NCBI GenBank assembly: GCA_024637305.1
Contig: JAGXFI010000101.1
Location: forward strand, 1-37,485
Reading direction: 5' to 3'
DNA length: 37,485 bases
From: Sulfitobacter sp.
Lineage (GTDB): Bacteria > Pseudomonadota > Alphaproteobacteria > Rhodobacterales > Rhodobacteraceae
A model generated the notes under the pieces. It was not told where the DNA came from, searched no databases, and worked only from the letters and a program-made list of their open reading frames with translations. Shown here piece by piece: positions 34,547 to 37,485 of the stretch. The stretch's first letter is position 1. Each line of letters begins with the position of its first letter. The position numbers and the translations under genes were made by a program.

Positions 34547-35200
34547 CTAAAGTTGAAACGCCACTTCTTTTTCAAATCCCGGCAGTATTGGCGCACTTGC
34601 GTTGAATTCCTTCCGCCAACTCATATGGCCCGCGCGCTTGTAGCCGACGCGCACTTCTCCCAAAGCGCCTTCCATGAAGATGCAGGCGATACGACCGCCC
34701 TCCTTCAACTGGCTCATCAGGGCTTCGGGTAACTGTTCCACACCGCCCTGAACGATAATCACGTCATAGGGCCCGTGTCTCGGTGCCCCTTCGACCAAAG
34801 GTCCGATATGCAGCGCAGCGTTGTCCGCCCCTGCCGCTGACAACGCTTCTTGCGCCTCTGCGGCCAAGGCTTCGTCTTCTTCAACGGCCACCACAGCTTC
34901 GGCCATCCGCGCGATCACCGCCGCAGAATACCCCATCGTACAGCCGATATCGAGCACAAGCTCGTCCAGACCGATCGCAAGTGAGTCCAGCATTTTTGCC
35001 AGCGTCCTTGGTTCCAGCAAGACGCGCCCGCCGCCCAGCGGCAGGTTCTCCCCCAGATACGCCGCCTCGCGCTGCGACGCAGGAACAAAATTCTCGCGCT
35101 CGACTGTCAGCATGGCATCAATAATCGGAAATTTCGTTACATCGGACGGGCGCACCTGAGTGTCGACCATCATCATGCGGCGGCTGGAGAAATCGGTCAT
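34547..35200 (-). CDS. Protein-L-isoaspartate O-methyltransferase-like protein
   Basis: The 217-residue protein has the Pcm fold: the N-terminal helix with MMMVDTQVRPSDVTKFPIID, the ERENFVP segment, and the AdoMet loop LVLDIGCTMGYSAAVI (about 81-96). Canonical Pcm has a GQTISQP stretch ahead of the AdoMet loop that forms part of the substrate site; here it is GGGRVLLEPRT. The glycine motif also departs from the usual GTGSGY. So the isoaspartyl repair activity is not assured, although the family match is clear. The gene starts the cluster pcm-like, tolC, PopZ-like. Confidence 0.88.
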   Translation of the reverse strand: MTDFSSRRMMMVDTQVRPSDVTKFPIIDAMLTVERENFVPASQREAAYLGENLPLGGGRVLLEPRTLAKMLDSLAIGLDELVLDIGCTMGYSAAVIARMAEAVVAVEEDEALAAEAQEALSAAGADNAALHIGPLVEGAPRHGPYDVIIVQGGVEQLPEALMSQLKEGGRIACIFMEGALGEVRVGYKRAGHMSWRKEFNASAPILPGFEKEVAFQL

Positions 35201-35344
35201 CGGCTAAACTCATCCGTTCAGAATCCTGTTCCTGACAGATGTGCCACATCCCACGCGCCCCGGCAACGCGCTTGGCCGAGTTTTCGCCCCATTGCAGACT
35301 TGCAGCCTGCAACAGGATCGGCTAGGCCTTGCCAGCACCCTGAC

Positions 35345-35418
35345 GGCGAGTTGGCGGAGTGGTTACGCAGCGGATTGCAAATCCGCGTACAGGAGTTCGA
35401 TTCTCCTACTCGCCTCCA
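35345..35418 (+). tRNA. tRNA-Cys (anticodon GCA)
   Basis: Acceptor GGCGAGT pairs with ACTCGCC, followed by TCCA, so CCA is encoded. The anticodon stem GCGGA/TCCGC encloses the loop TTGCAAA with anticodon GCA at 35377-35379. The T loop is TTCGATT. Total 74 nt. The gene lies directly beside an integrase gene and its 3' end is the likely attachment site of the element to the right. Confidence 0.97.
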
Positions 35419-35454
35419 GTAAATTCAATGGGTTATGGTTTTGTCTGCTCATTG

Positions 35455-35473
35455 GGTATCACCTCTGGTATCA
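35455..35473. repeat. Direct repeat GGTATCA near the integration site
   Basis: GGTATCA occurs at 35455-35461 and 35467-35473, offset by 12 bases, between tRNA-Cys and the integrase stop. Arm-type integrase or excisionase binding sites often look like this, but two 7-mers are little evidence. Confidence 0.3.
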
Positions 35474-35505
35474 GTTTCACGTTCTGTGCTTGTTCTGTTC
35501 TTAGG

Positions 35506-36522
35506 TTATCTGCGCTTTGCAGCAGCCTGGCGCGCGCGCATTATCTGCCTTGCCTCCCCTGCATATTTTATAATCATCGCCTTGGACGTGTGGCCGCTGT
35601 AGCTGGCGATTTCGTCGTCGGTGCATCCGGCCCATGCCAATTCCATCACACCGCGATAGCGCAGCGCGTGTTGATCGAAGGCCATAAGGCCCAGCCTCTT
35701 GCGTTCGGCGACCATGATTCGCGCCATTGCGTGATAGTCCATGGCAGAGCCGTCTTTGCGGGTCAGGATGTGGCGCGACGGGTGAGGTGCAAAGCCTAAT
35801 GAAGCCTTGGCCAGATCCAGTGTCGCCTTGAGCGCCTCAGTGCATGGAAGGTGCAATGGCTTGTCCGTTTTGTTCTGGCGCAATTTGAGGGTTTCCCCGT
35901 CATAGTCGCCCCATTGAAAATCCACCCAATCGCCGGGGCGTTGAACGCTTCCAACTGCAATCTCGAAAATCAGAAGGGGAATGGGCTTACCCTCGTCGCG
36001 CATCTTTTGAACCGCCCAATCCGCCCACGGCAGGTGCGGTTTCTGACGCGCCTTCGGAACCTTTAGCGGCTCAATATCAATCGCCGGATTGTCCTTCCGC
36101 CAGCGCTTGCGGATCGCCAGCTTGGACAACATGCTGATTGCAGTGGGAATGTAATTGGCAAAACGAACCCGGTGCCGGTTCTTTTCCATCGCGTCGTAAA
36201 TGTCAGCTTGGGTCAGCCGCGCCGCATCTGCATGGCCAATCTTTTCCTTGAGGTATTCAAAGACAGGCTCAAGATCCTTGCGATAGCGTGGCGAGAAATT
36301 CGCCCACTTGTCTGTCTCGCGCATTGCGTCGATCAGAGCGCCCCAAGAGGTTTTCGCGGTGGCACTCTTGCCGCTCACGATTTCCCAATATTGCCGGTCA
36401 AATTCGGCAGTTCCTTCCGCCGCAGTGATCCGGCCTAGGTACATCATCTTGCCGTTAACGTATTTTCGGACATACCAGCGCCCCGCCGGATGCTGCCAGA
36501 GAAGTTTCTTGCGGCTCACCAC
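35506..36522 (-). CDS. int: Tyrosine-type site-specific recombinase (integrase)
   Basis: The 338-residue protein integrates or excises the element by strand exchange at the tRNA-Cys attachment site. An N-terminal arm-type and core-binding part (about 1-165) precedes the catalytic domain. Active-site residues are visible: Arg in GSVQRPGDW, Lys in RQNKTDKPLH, His and Arg in QHALRYRG, His in SGHTS and Tyr in IIKYAGEA. All seem intact, so the enzyme may be functional. It starts at GTG 36522 with GGGGGAG about eight bases upstream. The start overlaps the end of the excisionase-like gene by seven bases. Confidence 0.93.
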   Translation of the reverse strand: MVSRKKLLWQHPAGRWYVRKYVNGKMMYLGRITAAEGTAEFDRQYWEIVSGKSATAKTSWGALIDAMRETDKWANFSPRYRKDLEPVFEYLKEKIGHADAARLTQADIYDAMEKNRHRVRFANYIPTAISMLSKLAIRKRWRKDNPAIDIEPLKVPKARQKPHLPWADWAVQKMRDEGKPIPLLIFEIAVGSVQRPGDWVDFQWGDYDGETLKLRQNKTDKPLHLPCTEALKATLDLAKASLGFAPHPSRHILTRKDGSAMDYHAMARIMVAERKRLGLMAFDQHALRYRGVMELAWAGCTDDEIASYSGHTSKAMIIKYAGEARQIMRARQAAAKRR

Positions 36523-36743
36523 TCTATAACTCCCCCTGCGGCAGCATCACCGCGCGCAATTGATTGCAGCTGTTCAACGTCCCACCGCTCAAATTCGCCG
36601 ATCTTGGTAGGTTTCGGCAAAACACCATCATCCACCAATCCGCGAAACTCTGCGGGCTTCATGTCCAAGAGCGCAGCGGCGTTCTTGTCATTGGCAAAAA
36701 GGAGGTTGGCGCGGTTGGGCATATTTGGAAGGCCTTCGCCCAT
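36516..36743 (-). CDS. AlpA/excisionase-like small DNA-binding protein
   Basis: The 75-residue product has a winged helix-turn-helix pattern: NAAALLDMKPAEFRGLVDDG, then VLPKPTKIGEFERWD, where the wing and the ERWDVEQLQSI end are typical of AlpA and DNA-binding excisionase proteins. It would recognise DNA near the attachment site and guide excision, or regulate int. The start at 36743 overlaps the stop of the upstream gene in TAATG, and its own end overlaps int, so all three are probably one transcript. A longer frame reaching 36869 runs through the upstream gene and is rejected. Confidence 0.8.
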   Translation of the reverse strand: MGEGLPNMPNRANLLFANDKNAAALLDMKPAEFRGLVDDGVLPKPTKIGEFERWDVEQLQSIARGDAAAGGVIEW

Positions 36744-37213
36744 TAGTCCTCGTTTCCGAACGTAGAGGTTTCCTCGGCAGTGTAATGGGCGATCAGATTG
36801 CGCATCTTTCCAATCCGAAAGGTCGTGACCTTGCGAATATCCGTTCCGCTGAACAATGTAGTATCCCATTGGTCCGGAGCAGGAACGTCACTTGAAGGGA
36901 AGGCCTGACCGTGGTTCTGGAGATAGGTCTCAACAAAAGAGATTGCTGTTGCATCGGGATACTGCTTCGCGGCTTCACCGACCGAACAAGCCATGCGGCC
37001 CGCCCGCTCTCTTGTATAGCCGTCTTCCAGCAGCTCGCGGTACAGATAGAGCGCGATCATGTCGGTGGGACCGAATAGGCGGGCGCGGCCTGCAACCGTA
37101 GCCGGGGCGCACGTGAACAAGCCCGCCGCAACTGCTTCATTGAACCTGTCACGGTCCAGTCGAGCAACGCGGCAGGCAAGGGCGGTCGTCAGTTTCACGG
37201 GATAGTTGGTCAT
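36743..37213 (-). CDS. MerR-like helix-turn-helix protein of the integrated element, 156 aa
   Basis: No named family is certain. The first 75 residues resemble a MerR-type winged helix: VARLDRDRFNEAVAAGLF, CAPATVAGRARLFGPTDMIA and ALYLYRELLEDGYTRERAGR. In such proteins this arrangement binds DNA. The remaining part is unlike anything I recall and has no obvious ligand site. A regulatory role in the element, for example controlling excision, is inference from position before the excisionase-like gene. The ATG at 37213 has CAAGAGGTAC upstream. Overlap TAATG couples it to the next gene. Confidence 0.7.
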   Translation of the reverse strand: MTNYPVKLTTALACRVARLDRDRFNEAVAAGLFTCAPATVAGRARLFGPTDMIALYLYRELLEDGYTRERAGRMACSVGEAAKQYPDATAISFVETYLQNHGQAFPSSDVPAPDQWDTTLFSGTDIRKVTTFRIGKMRNLIAHYTAEETSTFGNED

Positions 37214-37218
37214 GGCTG

Positions 37219-37262
37219 TACCTCTTGGATTTGTCTAATAGTAACATTCCTTGGGACTTTTG
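37219..37262 (-). promoter_or_regulatory. Candidate promoter of the element's regulator-excisionase-integrase operon
   Basis: On the minus strand TTGCAA is followed after 16 bases by TACTAT, about 20-25 bases before the start of the 156-aa gene. Both elements match the sigma-70 consensus only in part, so the call is tentative. Confidence 0.35.
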
Positions 37263-37348
37263 CAAGAGGTAAATCGCTTTCAGTCTTTTCCTTCGTTCGC
37301 CTGCCCCTCTTGTCTCTTAAACGTGTGAGCGCACACACAATCGCTGAT

Positions 37349-37485
37349 TTACACGCCAGCCGATGTTTCCTCCTTCGTCTCAGCGTTCATTGCCTCAATC
37401 AGTTCATCACACAGGCCCGCCATAGTCTCGAACAGGTCGGTGTAGCCTCCCTTTTGCAGGTCGATGTTGAGAACGGTGTCAGACG
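37349..37485 (-). CDS. Truncated gene of the integrated element (3' part only)
   Basis: The last 44 codons of a minus-strand gene are visible, ending at a TAA (37349-37351). The residues include TVLNIDLQKGGYTDLFETMA and a short acidic tail ending SAGV. The window cuts the rest. The family cannot be named from this piece. A GTGTG AGCG CACAC dyad lies 13 bases after the stop and may be part of a terminator or operator. Confidence 0.55.
   Translation of the reverse strand, partial: SDTVLNIDLQKGGYTDLFETMAGLCDELIEAMNAETKEETSAGV

Larger units (their letters stand above)
35345..37485. mobile_element. Left edge of an integrated element at tRNA-Cys
   Basis: A tyrosine recombinase gene sits 87 bases past the 3' end of an intact tRNA-Cys, followed by an excisionase-like and a regulator-like gene, all reading toward the tRNA. 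This is the common arrangement for genomic islands and prophages that use the tRNA 3' end as attachment site. The bases look less GC-rich than the genes to the left. The right boundary, with a repeat of the tRNA 3' end, is not in the window. Confidence 0.8.

Noticed and set aside
35241..35504. 87-codon frame over tRNA-Cys
   Set aside because: It spans the tRNA gene, so it is not a protein-coding gene.
1..37485. CRISPR array
   Set aside because: No regularly spaced repeat units of CRISPR type and no cas gene were found.

Overview
This window looks like a stretch of Alphaproteobacterial chromosome, most probably from the Roseobacter group of the Rhodobacteraceae. The reasons are the gene families and their order (PutR next to a PutA without a DNA-binding domain, MetR/metF divergence, a pcm-like/tolC/PopZ-like cluster, a small protein that resembles DUF6280), the GC-rich coding style, and tightly packed genes with frequent overlaps. 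No plasmid or phage structural genes were seen. The assignment rests on recognition, not on a search.

Layout. 1-419 has no convincing gene but carries a 27-bp perfect inverted repeat and several small palindromes. 420-3050 (-) is a membrane chemoreceptor ending in a GWEEF tether. tRNA-Leu(UAA) follows with its own promoter and terminator (-), then a periplasmic TPR-like protein (-). PutR (-) and PutA (+) form a divergent proline catabolism pair, followed by a rhomboid protease and a GFA-type zinc protein. An inositol-phosphatase-family gene (-), an NADP-dependent oxidoreductase (+), the divergent MetR/metF pair and a PaaI-type thioesterase come next. A DUF2235 protein and a CoxL-like molybdenum hydroxylase subunit lie together on the minus strand. 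A PLP-fold III decarboxylase (-) faces an Lrp/AsnC regulator (+).

From 18.8 kb: valS (+), an enoyl-CoA hydratase family protein (-), a histidinol-phosphate-type aminotransferase with a 60-aa membrane protein (+), a class V aminotransferase (-), an MsbA-type ABC exporter (+), a family 2 glycosyltransferase (-), ygfZ (+), efp (-), a 106-aa DUF6280-like protein (+) and cobQ (+). On the minus strand at 31.9-35.2 kb sit a PopZ/DUF2497-like acidic protein, a TolC-type outer membrane channel and a protein-L-isoaspartate methyltransferase-like gene, a grouping that I recall also surrounds popZ in Caulobacter.

At 35345 a tRNA-Cys(GCA) marks the left edge of an integrated element: a tyrosine recombinase, a 75-aa AlpA/excisionase-like protein, a 156-aa protein with a MerR-like start and a further truncated gene, all on the minus strand. 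The rest of the element lies beyond the window.

Most of the window is housekeeping and central metabolism. The most interesting points are the PopZ-like protein, the island edge, the CoxL-like gene without partner subunits, the hairpin covering the ribosome site of the thioesterase gene, and the long inverted repeat at the left end.
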